Shown piece after piece: positions 43,821-53,245 of a DNA stretch of 64,000 nt (position 1 is the stretch's first letter; each line of letters starts with the position of its first letter). The notes below the pieces were generated by a model. The model was given only the letters and a program-made list of their open reading frames with translations. It did no database searches and was not told where the DNA came from. Origin of the DNA: Thalassorhabdus alkalitolerans (lineage in GTDB: Bacteria; Bacillota; Bacilli; Bacillales; Marinococcaceae); NCBI RefSeq assembly GCF_042656585.1, contig NZ_JBHSPG010000023.1; one strand, written 5' to 3'. Both the position numbers and the translations under genes were made by a program.

Positions 43821-43979
43821 TTATAGGGATTGGCGCTCAGAGGTATAAGCTAGTGCATCAGCAATACTGTAAAAGCAAAGCTGGACATCTCTTTTCCCTT
43901 CTTTTGCAGATTTAACAAGGCAGTAATGTTCATCCATTTTTTCAACAGTCAGTTGATCGTTGATTTTGTAGTTTTGCAT
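43821..43979 (-). CDS. Small hypothetical protein, 52 residues
   Basis: The ATG at 43979 has a strong GGAGGTGATAAGT before it; the longer in-frame start at 44054 has none. The protein is soluble (MQNYKINDQLTVEKMDEHY, then KRDVQLCFYSIADALAY) with one cysteine pair spaced far apart and reads as a small beta-rich domain. I know no family for it. It ends at the bidirectional terminator. Confidence 0.6.
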   Translation of the reverse strand: MQNYKINDQLTVEKMDEHYCLVKSAKEGKRDVQLCFYSIADALAYTSERQSL

Positions 43980-44518
43980 ACTTATCACCTCCATTAAGTA
44001 GTAGAAATTGAATAGAAAATAAAAGGTCTCCGAAAACAGAGGACCATATTTCATTAAGAGAAAATCTGACCATAAACTGCCTGGAATTACTCAATGGGTA
44101 TAACTTCTTTACACAGGCTCTCTTCTTTATAATTCATATTAACATCATAATTAATTAAAAATCAATACTAATTTATAACTATTATTAAAAAATACAAATT
44201 TAAAATAAAAATTGTTAAGCTAAATAGTTCATGAACCACCAATGTAATGGGGTGTAGCCATGAACAACCTTCTTTTGGAGGACACTGAAAATGAGCAATT
44301 TCATTCAACAGAACTGTTTATAGAAAAAATATATTTTCATTCACGTTCTTTCATTCCCAATTAGAAAGAATATAAACACTTTTTCTTAGCCTCTTCTCAG
44401 TCTGTCATAAAAGACAAAACGTCTAACTTCTTAGGAAATTTCTGCACAATTTGTGAAGTGAATGTTCAAACTGCCTGGTGATAGCATGGATGGCAATACG
44501 GATAAAGGAGCTGAGGTT
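43980..44518 (+). other. Long AT-rich leader of the beta-alanine aminotransferase gene
   Basis: About 540 bases without a safe gene. It holds very AT-rich sequence (44140-44220), a 10-base palindrome GTTCATGAAC at 44227-44236 and a related CATGAAC about 35 bases later. A 34-codon frame from the ATG at 44260 has a poor site (GGGGTG) and no family. Likely promoter and regulator binding region for the pyrimidine degradation genes. Confidence 0.45.
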
Positions 44519-45889
44519 TTGACTTACGTGTCTACTACAAAAGAGAATAATGAAAAGGAAGAGCTGCTGGATAAGGACAGGGCCCATCTTTGGCATCATA
44601 TGTCTCCTCATAATGATCATCCACATGTTTTTGTAGAAGGAAAATCCAGCTGGATTAAGGATATTGACGGAAATAATTATTTAGACGGCATGTCTGGCCT
44701 ATGGTGCGTAAATATAGGGCACGGTCGTGAGGAAGTAGCCAGGGTAGCAGCGGCTCAAATGTCAAAATTAGCATTTGCTCCTTTATCGCAAAGCCATGTT
44801 CCCGCAATTGAATTATCTGCAATGCTTAATGAATGGCTGCAAGGAGATTATAAAATTTTCTTTTCTAATTCTGGTTCAGATGCAAATGAGGTAGCCTTCA
44901 AGATTGCAAGACAGTACTTTGCACAGACCGGAAAAGGAACAAAATATAAGTTTATTTCAAGGTACAGGGCGTATCATGGGAATTCGATGGGAGCAATGGG
45001 TGCTACTGGACAAGCTGAAAGGAAAGTGAAATATGAACCGGGCGGTGAAGGATTTAAGCATGCCCCTCCCCCTTATTGCTATCGTTGTCCTTTTGGACAG
45101 GAAAAAGGTCATTGTAAGATGGAGTGCGCTCAAGCGATAGATGAGATGATCGAGTGGGAGGGAGAGGAAACTGTAGCCGGAGTCATTCTGGAGCCTGTGA
45201 TTACAGGCGGGGGCGTCATCGTGCCGCCGCCAGAATATTTGAAAGAGATTCGTGAGATTTGTGATCGGAGGAATGTCCTCTTAATTGTAGACGAGGTGAT
45301 TTGCGGTTTTGGGCGCTCTGGAGAAAAATTTGGCCACCAGAACTTTGGGGTGGAACCAGACATTGTGTCAATGGCAAAGGGTATGACCAGTGCTTATGCT
45401 CCATTATCTGCGACAGCTGTTTCCTCACATATCTATGAACCTTTTAAAGAGAAGGGAAAAACGAATCATTTTCGTCATGTTAATACATTTGGAGGTAACC
45501 CTGTTTCATGTGCCATTGCGTTAAAAAATTTGGAAATACTGGAAAGAGAACAACTAATCAAACAGGCAAAAGACAAGGGGAAGTATGTAACAGAGCGCCT
45601 TGCTGGCCTAACAGAGCTTTCCTTAGTAGGAGATGTTCGTACATTTGGATTAATAGCTGGAATTGAATTAGTAGAAGATAAAAAAACAAAAGTGCCTGCT
45701 TCTCCAGAGAAGGTAGCCAATGTGCTGGCAATGTGCAAGAAACAAAACATACTAATAGGGAAAAATGGAGATACCGTACCTCACCATAATAATGTTATCA
45801 CTGTTGCTCCTCCTTTTGTTACGACGAAAGAGGAACTAGATCTTATTGTAGAAACACTATATGTAAGCATAAAAAATGCAAACAAGTAG
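44519..45889 (+). CDS. Class III aminotransferase, probably beta-alanine:pyruvate type
   Basis: PLP enzyme of fold type I that should move the amino group of beta-alanine (or 3-aminoisobutyrate) to pyruvate, giving malonate semialdehyde. The mark of this subgroup is the cysteine-rich segment PPYCYRCPFGQEKGHCKMEC; LLIVDEVICGFGRSG and the PLP lysine in SMAKGMTSAYAP are general class III features. I prefer TTG 44519 (AAAGGAG 8 bases before); ATG 44462 has only a weak site. It begins the pyrimidine degradation cluster, from which its substrate is inferred. A terminator follows. Confidence 0.85.
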   Translation: MTYVSTTKENNEKEELLDKDRAHLWHHMSPHNDHPHVFVEGKSSWIKDIDGNNYLDGMSGLWCVNIGHGREEVARVAAAQMSKLAFAPLSQSHVPAIELSAMLNEWLQGDYKIFFSNSGSDANEVAFKIARQYFAQTGKGTKYKFISRYRAYHGNSMGAMGATGQAERKVKYEPGGEGFKHAPPPYCYRCPFGQEKGHCKMECAQAIDEMIEWEGEETVAGVILEPVITGGGVIVPPPEYLKEIREICDRRNVLLIVDEVICGFGRSGEKFGHQNFGVEPDIVSMAKGMTSAYAPLSATAVSSHIYEPFKEKGKTNHFRHVNTFGGNPVSCAIALKNLEILEREQLIKQAKDKGKYVTERLAGLTELSLVGDVRTFGLIAGIELVEDKKTKVPASPEKVANVLAMCKKQNILIGKNGDTVPHHNNVITVAPPFVTTKEELDLIVETLYVSIKNANK

Positions 45890-45890
45890 A

Positions 45891-45919
45891 AAAAAGGCTG
45901 CCTGGTTCAGCCTTTTTTT
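45891..45919 (+). terminator. Intrinsic terminator between aminotransferase and pydC
   Basis: Stem AAAAAGGCTG / CAGCCTTTTT with a 7-base loop and T run. It implies a separate promoter for the pydC-preT-preA operon in the 210 bases that follow, or partial read-through. Confidence 0.88.
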
Positions 45920-46127
45920 GCTGTCTTGCACAAAGGACTGAATATTTAAATATTATCCGTTATGTTATCTGACGCTTGAAGCTGCTGAAACTAGTGAGAT
46001 ATTTACACTTTGTACAGAATGCTTAGAACAATCTACACAAAATGTCACATGGAGGATGAAGTGTTTTTTTATAAAATGATCACCAAGATAGTAAGAAACA
46101 AATTTCTTCCTACAAGGAGTGATTCAT

Positions 46128-47018
46128 TTGTCAGATCAAGTGAAAATAGGGATTATTCAAGCATCTAATGAGGTGCATGGGGATGAACCGGTTGAAGTTC
46201 ACAAGGAAAAGGCTATTGAAAAGCATATAGAGCTTATAAAAGAGGCTGCCGCTGGTGGAGCTCAGATTATAGGGCTGCAAGAAATTTTTTATGGACCATA
46301 CTTTTGCGCTGAACAAAGTACAAAATGGTATGGAGCAGCTGAACAAATACCCGAAGGCCCTACTACTAAACGTTTTCAAGTGCTTGCCAGGGATCTTCAA
46401 GTAGTTATCATCCTGCCAATTTATGAAAGGGAAGGTATTTCCACATATTACAATACAGCAGCCGTAATTGACGCGGATGGTACTTATTTAGGAAAGTATC
46501 GAAAAAATCATATACCTCACGTAGCGGCAGACACCAGAGGACATGGATTTTGGGAAAAGTACTACTTTAAGCCGGGAAATCTGGGCTACCCAGTCTTCGA
46601 TACTGCCTACGCCAAGGTAGGAGTCTACATCTGCTATGATCGCCACTTTCCAGAAGGAGCAAGGCTTCTTGGATTGCACGGGGCTGAAGTAGTCTTCAAT
46701 CCATCAGCCACAGTTGCGGGTTTATCAGAATATTTGTGGAAGCTTGAACAGCCCGCTCATGCTGTAGCTAATGGCTACTATCTTGCAGCAATTAATCGAG
46801 TGGGGACGGAAACTCCGTGGGAGATGGGAGAATTCTATGGCCAGTCTTATGTCGTAGATCCCCGTGGGAATTTCTTAGCCGTGGCAAGTCGGGATGAAGA
46901 TGAAGTGGTCATAGCAGAAATGGATAAGAAGAAGATCCGTGAAGTAAGAGACACGTGGCAATTTTATCGTGACCGTCGTCCTGAAACCTATGAGAGAATG
47001 ACTGCGTTAATCCCTTAA
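46128..47018 (+). CDS. pydC: Beta-ureidopropionase (N-carbamoyl-beta-alanine amidohydrolase)
   Basis: Nitrilase-superfamily enzyme that splits N-carbamoyl-beta-alanine to beta-alanine, ammonia and CO2, the third step of reductive pyrimidine breakdown. The 296-residue protein has the full Glu-Lys-Cys triad: Glu in GLQEIFYGPYFC, Lys in YRKNHIPHV and Cys in VYICYDRHFPEGAR. TTG 46128 has AAGGAG eight bases before it; the GTG at 46119 overlaps that site. It is followed by preT, preA and the hydantoinase-type gene. Confidence 0.92.
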   Translation: MSDQVKIGIIQASNEVHGDEPVEVHKEKAIEKHIELIKEAAAGGAQIIGLQEIFYGPYFCAEQSTKWYGAAEQIPEGPTTKRFQVLARDLQVVIILPIYEREGISTYYNTAAVIDADGTYLGKYRKNHIPHVAADTRGHGFWEKYYFKPGNLGYPVFDTAYAKVGVYICYDRHFPEGARLLGLHGAEVVFNPSATVAGLSEYLWKLEQPAHAVANGYYLAAINRVGTETPWEMGEFYGQSYVVDPRGNFLAVASRDEDEVVIAEMDKKKIREVRDTWQFYRDRRPETYERMTALIP

Positions 47019-47035
47019 GAAAAGGAGTGGAGTAT

Positions 47036-48415
47036 ATGGAAGGTCCAAACAAGAAATCATGGATTTCATTGGAGGACATTAAGAAAAACTTTATGGAAGA
47101 ACGACGGGGGATGCCGGACAAAGAAGCAATTGATGAGGCAAATCGCTGCCTCTACTGCTATGATGCTCCTTGTATCACTGCCTGTCCGACGGGTATTGAC
47201 ATTCCTAAGTTTATCAAACGAATTTCCACAGGTGACTTGAAGGGCTCTTCTAAAACAATAATGGAAGCGAACCCAGTAGGAGCCAGCTGTTCACGGGTTT
47301 GCCCAACAGAAGAACTGTGTGAGGGAGCGTGTGTGTTAAATCACGCCTCTGCCCCTATAATGATTGGTGACTTACAAAGATATGCCACAGACTGGGCAAT
47401 GAAAAATGAGCAGGAGTTCTTTAAAAAGGGTGAGTCGCTGGGTAAGAATATTGCAGTGGTAGGTGGAGGGCCGGCAGGGTTGTCCGCGGCTCGTGAGCTG
47501 GCCCGTTTTGGATATGAAGTGACAATCTTTGAAGCTAAAGAGAAAGCAGGAGGATTAAATACTTATGGAATTGTATCCTTCAGACTCCCACAAAAAATTT
47601 CAGCCTGGGAGGTTGATCAGGTTGAAAAGCTTGGAGTAAAAATCAAAACAGGTGTGAAAGTTGGGAAAGATGTTTCAGCAGAAGAGCTTCAGAAGAATTA
47701 TGATGCTGTCGTGCTGGCAGCTGGAATGAGTAAGGTTCCAGCTTTGGGCATTAAAGGAGAAACTAGTAAGGATGTTTATGACGCTATTGACTTTGTAGAA
47801 AAAACAAAAACTGAAGAGTTAACAAATGAGCTGTCTGGAAAACGTGTAGCTGTAATCGGGGCAGGGAACACCGCTGTAGACGCAGCAACCTGTGCTAAAA
47901 GACTTGGCGCAGAATTGGTGAAAATGGTATATAGAAGAACCGAAAAGGAAATGACAGCTTACCAGTTTGAATATGAATTTGCAAAACAGGATGGAATAGA
48001 ATTCAGCTGGCTCACTTCTCCTCTTTCTATCTTAGAAGGTCCGGAAGGGGAAGTGAAGGGACTGGAATGTATAAAGATGGAACTAGGTAAACCTGATGAG
48101 GGAGGGAGAAGGCGTCCGGTGCCTATCCCAGGAACCGAATTTATAATGGAAGTTGATGTAGTCATTAAAGCCATCGGGCAAACACGGCATTTATCATTAA
48201 TAGAACAGTTTGGCCTTTCTCATGATGAGGGTGTGGTGATTGTCGATCATGAAACTATGACAACATCGAAAGAAGGTGTCTTTGCTGCGGGAGATGTGGT
48301 ATTTGGGAACGGCCAGGGTGAAGCCATGGTGGTGACGGCAGCAGAGCAAGGGAAGAAGGCAGCCTACAATGTTCATAAAAAGCTGATCAATCAGTCAGTA
48401 GAGCTTTTAGGATAG
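47036..48415 (+). CDS. preT: Dihydropyrimidine dehydrogenase, flavin subunit PreT
   Basis: NAD(P)H-oxidising subunit of dihydropyrimidine dehydrogenase, which reduces uracil or thymine to the dihydro form. About 459 residues. The N-terminal Fe-S region has CLYCYDAPCITACPTG and CSRVCPTEELCEGAC, as in the GltD-like domain. FAD is bound by AVVGGGPAGLSAA and NAD(P)H by AVIGAGNTAVDAA. ATG 47036 has AAAGGAG upstream. PreT passes electrons to the FMN subunit PreA encoded next, the two-subunit arrangement of E. coli. Confidence 0.94.
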   Translation: MEGPNKKSWISLEDIKKNFMEERRGMPDKEAIDEANRCLYCYDAPCITACPTGIDIPKFIKRISTGDLKGSSKTIMEANPVGASCSRVCPTEELCEGACVLNHASAPIMIGDLQRYATDWAMKNEQEFFKKGESLGKNIAVVGGGPAGLSAARELARFGYEVTIFEAKEKAGGLNTYGIVSFRLPQKISAWEVDQVEKLGVKIKTGVKVGKDVSAEELQKNYDAVVLAAGMSKVPALGIKGETSKDVYDAIDFVEKTKTEELTNELSGKRVAVIGAGNTAVDAATCAKRLGAELVKMVYRRTEKEMTAYQFEYEFAKQDGIEFSWLTSPLSILEGPEGEVKGLECIKMELGKPDEGGRRRPVPIPGTEFIMEVDVVIKAIGQTRHLSLIEQFGLSHDEGVVIVDHETMTTSKEGVFAAGDVVFGNGQGEAMVVTAAEQGKKAAYNVHKKLINQSVELLG

Positions 48416-48450
48416 TAATGATTAATAAGAAAGAATAAGGAGGAATCACA

Positions 48451-49734
48451 ATGGCAGATTTACAGACCAATCTAGCAGGCATAAAATCTCCTAACCCTTT
48501 CTGGCTTGCCTCAGCACCGCCGACAAATAGCGGGTATCAAGTCCAAAGAGCCTTTGAAGCAGGATGGGGGGGAGCTGTCTGGAAAACACTAGGCGATCCT
48601 ATATTAAATGTTTCATCCCGTTTTGCAGCCACCTCTTTTAATGGACAAAGAGTTGCCGGTTTTAACAACATTGAGTTGATTACAGACCGTCCCTTGGAAG
48701 TTAATTTAAAAGAGATTGAAGAGACGAAGAAAAGGTTTCCTCATCATGCTGTAGTAGCTTCACTAATGGTTGAACCTAGGCAGGAAAAATGGCATGAAAT
48801 TGTAAAAAAAGTCGAAGCTGCCGGCGTCGATGGTTTGGAATTGAATTTTGGTTGTCCTCACGGAATGGCTGAAAGAGGCATGGGGGCAGCGTCTGGCCAG
48901 GTGCCTGAACTTGTACAGCAGCAGACGGAGTGGGTAAAAGAAGTTGCAACGTCTCCTGTTATTGTCAAGCTTACTCCAAATATCACGGATATCACTTATA
49001 CGGCTCAAGCAGCTGTGCAAGGCGGAGCAGATGCAGTCAGCATGATTAACACAATTAACAGTTTGGCTGGGGTTGATCTGGATTCATGGGACACTGTACC
49101 TAATGTTGCAGGAAAAGGAGCCCACGGAGGGTATTGCGGCCCGGCAGTAAAGCCTATTGCCTTAAATATGGTCGCAGAATGTGCACGACGTTTGGATATT
49201 GATGTTCCAATATCTGGAATGGGAGGAGTTTCAAGCTGGAGAGAAGCAGTTGAATTTATGCTTATGGGAGCTTCAAACGTTCAAGTCTGCACAGCTGCCA
49301 TGCATCATGGCTTCAGAATTGTAGAAGACATGATCGATGGTCTAAGCAACTATTTAGATGATAAAGGAATAGAGTCCTTGCAGGGTATTATTGGAAAATC
49401 TGTTCCTAACTACTCAGACTGGGGTGATTTGGATTTAAACCACCGTGTTGTGGCCCGTATTAATAATGATACCTGTATTAACTGCAATAAATGTCATATC
49501 GCTTGTGAGGATACGTCCCATCAATGTATTGATATGTTGACAGACACCGAGGGCCAGCCCGTGCTAAAAGTCAGAGAAGAAGATTGTGTAGGGTGCAATC
49601 TTTGTTCCATTGTATGTCCCGTTGATGGAGCGATTGATATGGTGCAGGCACCCAGTAAAACTGGAGAAGGTTCAATGACCTGGAATGAACGCCAGACTGT
49701 GTTATCCAACATGGCTGAAATGCCTGTGAAATAA
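48451..49734 (+). CDS. preA: Dihydropyrimidine dehydrogenase, FMN/Fe-S subunit PreA
   Basis: Catalytic subunit with the pyrimidine site. The 427-residue protein has a dihydroorotate-dehydrogenase-like TIM barrel (LELNFGCPHGMAERGMG, the FMN-binding SGMGGVSSWREAVE) and a C-terminal ferredoxin-like part with two 4Fe-4S sets, CINCNKCHIAC and CVGCNLCSIVCP. The start has AAGGAGG. It lies 35 bases after preT and 14 before the dihydropyrimidinase gene. Confidence 0.95.
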   Translation: MADLQTNLAGIKSPNPFWLASAPPTNSGYQVQRAFEAGWGGAVWKTLGDPILNVSSRFAATSFNGQRVAGFNNIELITDRPLEVNLKEIEETKKRFPHHAVVASLMVEPRQEKWHEIVKKVEAAGVDGLELNFGCPHGMAERGMGAASGQVPELVQQQTEWVKEVATSPVIVKLTPNITDITYTAQAAVQGGADAVSMINTINSLAGVDLDSWDTVPNVAGKGAHGGYCGPAVKPIALNMVAECARRLDIDVPISGMGGVSSWREAVEFMLMGASNVQVCTAAMHHGFRIVEDMIDGLSNYLDDKGIESLQGIIGKSVPNYSDWGDLDLNHRVVARINNDTCINCNKCHIACEDTSHQCIDMLTDTEGQPVLKVREEDCVGCNLCSIVCPVDGAIDMVQAPSKTGEGSMTWNERQTVLSNMAEMPVK

Positions 49735-49748
49735 AAAGGAGGGATTAG

Positions 49749-51167
49749 ATGTCAAAAAAATTGATAACAAATGGGACAATCGTGACAGCCAGTGAAGTGT
49801 ATGAAGGTGATGTCTTGATCGAAGGAGGAAAAGTTTCAGCTATTGGAAAAAATCTTGCCAGGGAGGGAGCTGAAGTAATTGATGCCAAGAACCATTATTT
49901 GTTCCCTGGGGGCATAGATCCTCATACTCATCTTGAAATGCCTTTTGGAGGAACCGTAACAAAGGACGACTTTGAAACAGGAACGATAGCAGCTGCTTTT
50001 GGCGGAACCACCACTATTATTGATTTCTGTCTTACTGAAAAAGGAAAACCTCTAAAGGAGGCAATTGATGTCTGGCATAACAAGTCAAAAGACAAAGCAG
50101 TGGTTGACTACAGTTTTCATTTAATGATAGGGGAGATAAATGAAGAAGTTCTCAGCCAACTTCCGGAAGTAATTGAAGAAGAAGGCATCACCTCTTTTAA
50201 AGTGTTTATGGCGTATAAAGATGTGTTTCAGGCTGATGATGAAACTTTATACCAGACATTAATTGCAGCCAAAGAGTTGGGAGCTCTCGTGATGGTTCAT
50301 GCCGAAAATGGTGATGTCATCCATTACTTAACGAAGAAGGCTCTTGAAGAAGGAAAGACTGATCCTATCTTTCACGCTCTGACTCGTCCTCCAGAAGCTG
50401 AAGGGGAAGCGACTGGAAGAGCTGCACAGCTTACACATATGGCTGATTCTCAGCTATATGTAGTCCATGTTTCCTGTAATGAAGCAGTAGAGAAAATTTC
50501 CGAAGCGAGAAGAAAGGGGGCCGAGGTTTATGGAGAGACATGCCCCCAATACCTGGTTCTTGATCAGTCATATATGGAAAAGCCTGATTTTGAGGGAGCG
50601 AAATATGTATGGTCTCCTCCACTGCGGGATAAATCAAACCAAGAATTATTGTGGCGTGCTTTAAAGAATGGGGAGTTACAAACTATTGGATCAGATCAAT
50701 GTTCCTTTGATTTCAATGGGCAAAAGGATCTAGGGAGAGGGGACTTTACAAAAATCCCTAATGGCGGACCGATAATAGAAGACCGCTTTAGTCTCCTATA
50801 TTCAGAAGGTGTTGCCAAAGGAAGGATTTCCCTGCAGAAGTTTGTTGAGGTTACGTCGACAAATACTGCAAGATTATTTGGGCTTGCACCGGAAAAAGGA
50901 ACAATCGCAGTTGGAAGTGACGCTGATATTGTAATTTTTAATCCTGATGCTTCAAGAACTATCTCAGCAAAAACTCACCATATGGCTGTTGACTATAGTG
51001 CCTTTGAAGGAATGGAGGTAGAAGGAGAAATCGTTTCTGTATTATCGAGAGGTGATTTCATTGTTAAAAACAAAGAACTCACCGCTGTACCAGGAAGAGG
51101 AGAATTTCTTAAACGGCAAAAATTTAATACTTCAGAGAGATCAGAAGAGAGATTTACTGTCATGTAA
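49749..51167 (+). CDS. hydA: Dihydropyrimidinase (hydantoinase)
   Basis: Opens the dihydrouracil ring to N-carbamoyl-beta-alanine, the second step. The 472-residue amidohydrolase has GGIDPHTHLEMPFGG with the two metal histidines, the carbamylated lysine in TSFKVFMAYK, His in VMVHAENGD and VVHVSCNEA, and the late aspartate in SDQCSFDFNG. The AGGAGGG before the start supports it. It is in the middle of the preT-preA operon, so a dihydropyrimidine rather than a plain hydantoin is the natural substrate. Confidence 0.94.
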   Translation: MSKKLITNGTIVTASEVYEGDVLIEGGKVSAIGKNLAREGAEVIDAKNHYLFPGGIDPHTHLEMPFGGTVTKDDFETGTIAAAFGGTTTIIDFCLTEKGKPLKEAIDVWHNKSKDKAVVDYSFHLMIGEINEEVLSQLPEVIEEEGITSFKVFMAYKDVFQADDETLYQTLIAAKELGALVMVHAENGDVIHYLTKKALEEGKTDPIFHALTRPPEAEGEATGRAAQLTHMADSQLYVVHVSCNEAVEKISEARRKGAEVYGETCPQYLVLDQSYMEKPDFEGAKYVWSPPLRDKSNQELLWRALKNGELQTIGSDQCSFDFNGQKDLGRGDFTKIPNGGPIIEDRFSLLYSEGVAKGRISLQKFVEVTSTNTARLFGLAPEKGTIAVGSDADIVIFNPDASRTISAKTHHMAVDYSAFEGMEVEGEIVSVLSRGDFIVKNKELTAVPGRGEFLKRQKFNTSERSEERFTVM

Positions 51168-51298
51168 AAAAGACTTATGTCTTTGATGAATTCTCCCTGC
51201 TAAAAACTCCCTGCTTGCAAAGATAAATATACACAGCTTCCAGCCCGGAATGAATGCCCCTTTCATATATCTGAATATTCAGTAATAGGAGGATGAAC

Positions 51299-52786
51299 AT
51301 GAAAAAAGATAGTTATTTAAAATCTCCGGATTTGCTGCCTGTAAAGCACTCTGGAAAGAAGATAAGCACATTTGGGTTTTCTGTGATGTGGGTAGGAATG
51401 GCTGTGGTACTTGCTGCCTTTGCCATAGGGGGTGAAGGGGTAATAAATTTACCGCTTGGCATGGTGCTTCTTGCTACGCTTATCGGGACGATTGCGATAG
51501 GCTTGTTTATTACAATCGTTGGTGATATTGGGATTGAACATGGACTCTCATTTCCTGTTTATATGAGAGCGCCATTCGGAACGGTTGGTACCCATCTCCC
51601 CTCTATTACCAGAGGTGTAACAGCATCTTTCTGGTTTGGGATTAACACGTTTTTTGGTTCAACTGCTATTAACGGAATATTAAACATTTTGACAGGGTTT
51701 GATAACTGGCTTCTTTGCTATGCGGTATTTGCCACGGTACAGCTTGTAAATACGGCTATTGGAATCAAAGCAGTAGAAAGATTTGCAGACTTAGCAGCTC
51801 CTGTTATTATTCTTATCTCCATATGGATGTTCTATGTGCTTGCAGGGTCAGCAACATCGCAAGGAATTAATATTTGGACATGGGTGGAAGCTCCTGTCTC
51901 GGGGACTTCTGCATTGATGGCATTTATCGTGGTTATTTTTGCTAACATGGGTTTTTGGGCGACTCTGGGAGCAGATATCCCCTCAATTTCCAGGTTCATT
52001 AAGGCTCCAAAGAATGAAAGAAGCTGGCTGAAAAGAAACAAAGGTACGCTTGTGGGCAGTGTGGTTGTGCTTCCAATCATTCAAACATTCATTGTCAGCA
52101 TCGGTGCAGTAGCTTACATTTCATTAGGGGTGTTTGACCCCGTAGAAGCTTTGCAGCAGACAGCTACTGGGGCAGCGCTGGCGGTATTACTTCTTATGAT
52201 AGTCTTTTCTCAGTGGTCAACAAACACATCAGCAAATGTAATTCCTGCTGCAACAATTTTTTCAAACGTAGGCGGCCCTAAAGTTCCGTTTTATGTTGGT
52301 GTATTTATGGCTGGGGTGGTAGGGACTGTTGTACAGCCCTGGAACCTATTTAATATTCTTGTCCCATTTCTTTTAATTATTGGAGGCATTCTCTCGGCGA
52401 TAGTAGGGATTTTAATCGTAGACTACTATGTTATTCGGAAACGTCGGGTAAATGTCCCTGATTTATATAAAAGTGAGGGCCAATACGCCTATTACAAAGG
52501 AATTAATGCAGCTGGGTTTATTGCATGGACTATCGGCGGAATCAGTGCCTATCTATTCATGGATTTCTCCTTTATTGTCGGTTTGGCAGCTGGAGGCACA
52601 AGCTATTATATTCTGGCAAAATACTGGTGGTTTAAGAAGTATAATCAAGCTGAACTAGAAGATGAAAATGATGAGAAGTACCTTGGTATCACTGTGGGAA
52701 GAGACTGGGTGATTGAAGAAGAAGCGGTGGGAGCAGAAGATCATGAAGGGGCCGACGAAGAAGTTGCCGGCACGGGGACGATATAA
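51299..52786 (+). CDS. NCS1-family nucleobase permease (probably uracil/dihydropyrimidine)
   Basis: Membrane carrier of 495 residues with 12 helices of the cytosine/purine/uracil/thiamine/allantoin group. The family marks are KISTFGFSVMWVGMAV at the start, PVYMRAPFGTVGTHLPSITRG and FWATLGADIPSISRF near the middle. The C-terminal 45 residues are hydrophilic and acidic. ATG 51299 is preferred because ATG 51293 sits on the AGGAGG site. It lies 130 bases after hydA, and context points to pyrimidine uptake. Confidence 0.9.
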   Translation: MKKDSYLKSPDLLPVKHSGKKISTFGFSVMWVGMAVVLAAFAIGGEGVINLPLGMVLLATLIGTIAIGLFITIVGDIGIEHGLSFPVYMRAPFGTVGTHLPSITRGVTASFWFGINTFFGSTAINGILNILTGFDNWLLCYAVFATVQLVNTAIGIKAVERFADLAAPVIILISIWMFYVLAGSATSQGINIWTWVEAPVSGTSALMAFIVVIFANMGFWATLGADIPSISRFIKAPKNERSWLKRNKGTLVGSVVVLPIIQTFIVSIGAVAYISLGVFDPVEALQQTATGAALAVLLLMIVFSQWSTNTSANVIPAATIFSNVGGPKVPFYVGVFMAGVVGTVVQPWNLFNILVPFLLIIGGILSAIVGILIVDYYVIRKRRVNVPDLYKSEGQYAYYKGINAAGFIAWTIGGISAYLFMDFSFIVGLAAGGTSYYILAKYWWFKKYNQAELEDENDEKYLGITVGRDWVIEEEAVGAEDHEGADEEVAGTGTI

Positions 52787-52857
52787 AAGTTCAGCTTTAT
52801 AGATTAATGTCTAGGCAGTAAATTCTTAAAATCAAAGAGACAGACAGGAGGGATAGG

Positions 52858-53073
52858 ATGAGAGAACATGAGGAATACATGGAAGAAAAAAATGAAATCG
52901 ATAGACTGCTCGAAGAAGGGTATACAATTTCAGGGGTGATAGAAAACCTCGAAGGAGCTTTTGTGAACTTTACAAAAGATACAGATATGGTACAGCTTCA
53001 CATTCAAAATTCAGATGCCAGGAAGTACTTTTCCTTTGTACTGATGAAACAAAAAGAACAATTTAATAGGTAA
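52858..53073 (+). CDS. Small hypothetical protein at the end of the pyrimidine cluster
   Basis: A 71-residue acidic soluble protein with a strong AGGAGGG site, 71 bases after the permease stop and just before a 20-base terminator. It starts with a charged helix (EHEEYMEEKNEIDRLLEEGY) and continues with a beta-like part (VIENLEGAFVNFTKDTD). I do not recognise it. Placement makes it the last gene of the permease transcript. It may be an unrelated regulator or a family-specific helper. Confidence 0.65.
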   Translation: MREHEEYMEEKNEIDRLLEEGYTISGVIENLEGAFVNFTKDTDMVQLHIQNSDARKYFSFVLMKQKEQFNR

Positions 53074-53103
53074 AGAGGCTGGGACAAATCAGCCTTACTA
53101 AAT

Positions 53104-53152
53104 ATAAAAAGGTACCGATTATCTTCCTATGATGATAATCGGTACCTTTTTA
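53104..53152. terminator. Strong terminator between the cluster and its regulator
   Basis: Perfect 20-base stem from 53104-53123 to 53133-53152 with a 9-base loop and A/T flanks; works for the converging permease unit and the regulator. Confidence 0.95.
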
Positions 53153-53245
53153 TATTAATCATAGACGAGTCGTGATATGCCGGTCGGTATATGTGTCCAC
53201 GTTCATCACCATCACTGGCCCTCATTATTTAGTGTTTCTCTTTTG

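Noticed and set aside
44260..44364. 34-codon frame in the aminotransferase leader
   Set aside because: Weak ribosome site and no recognisable composition; kept only as part of the leader description.
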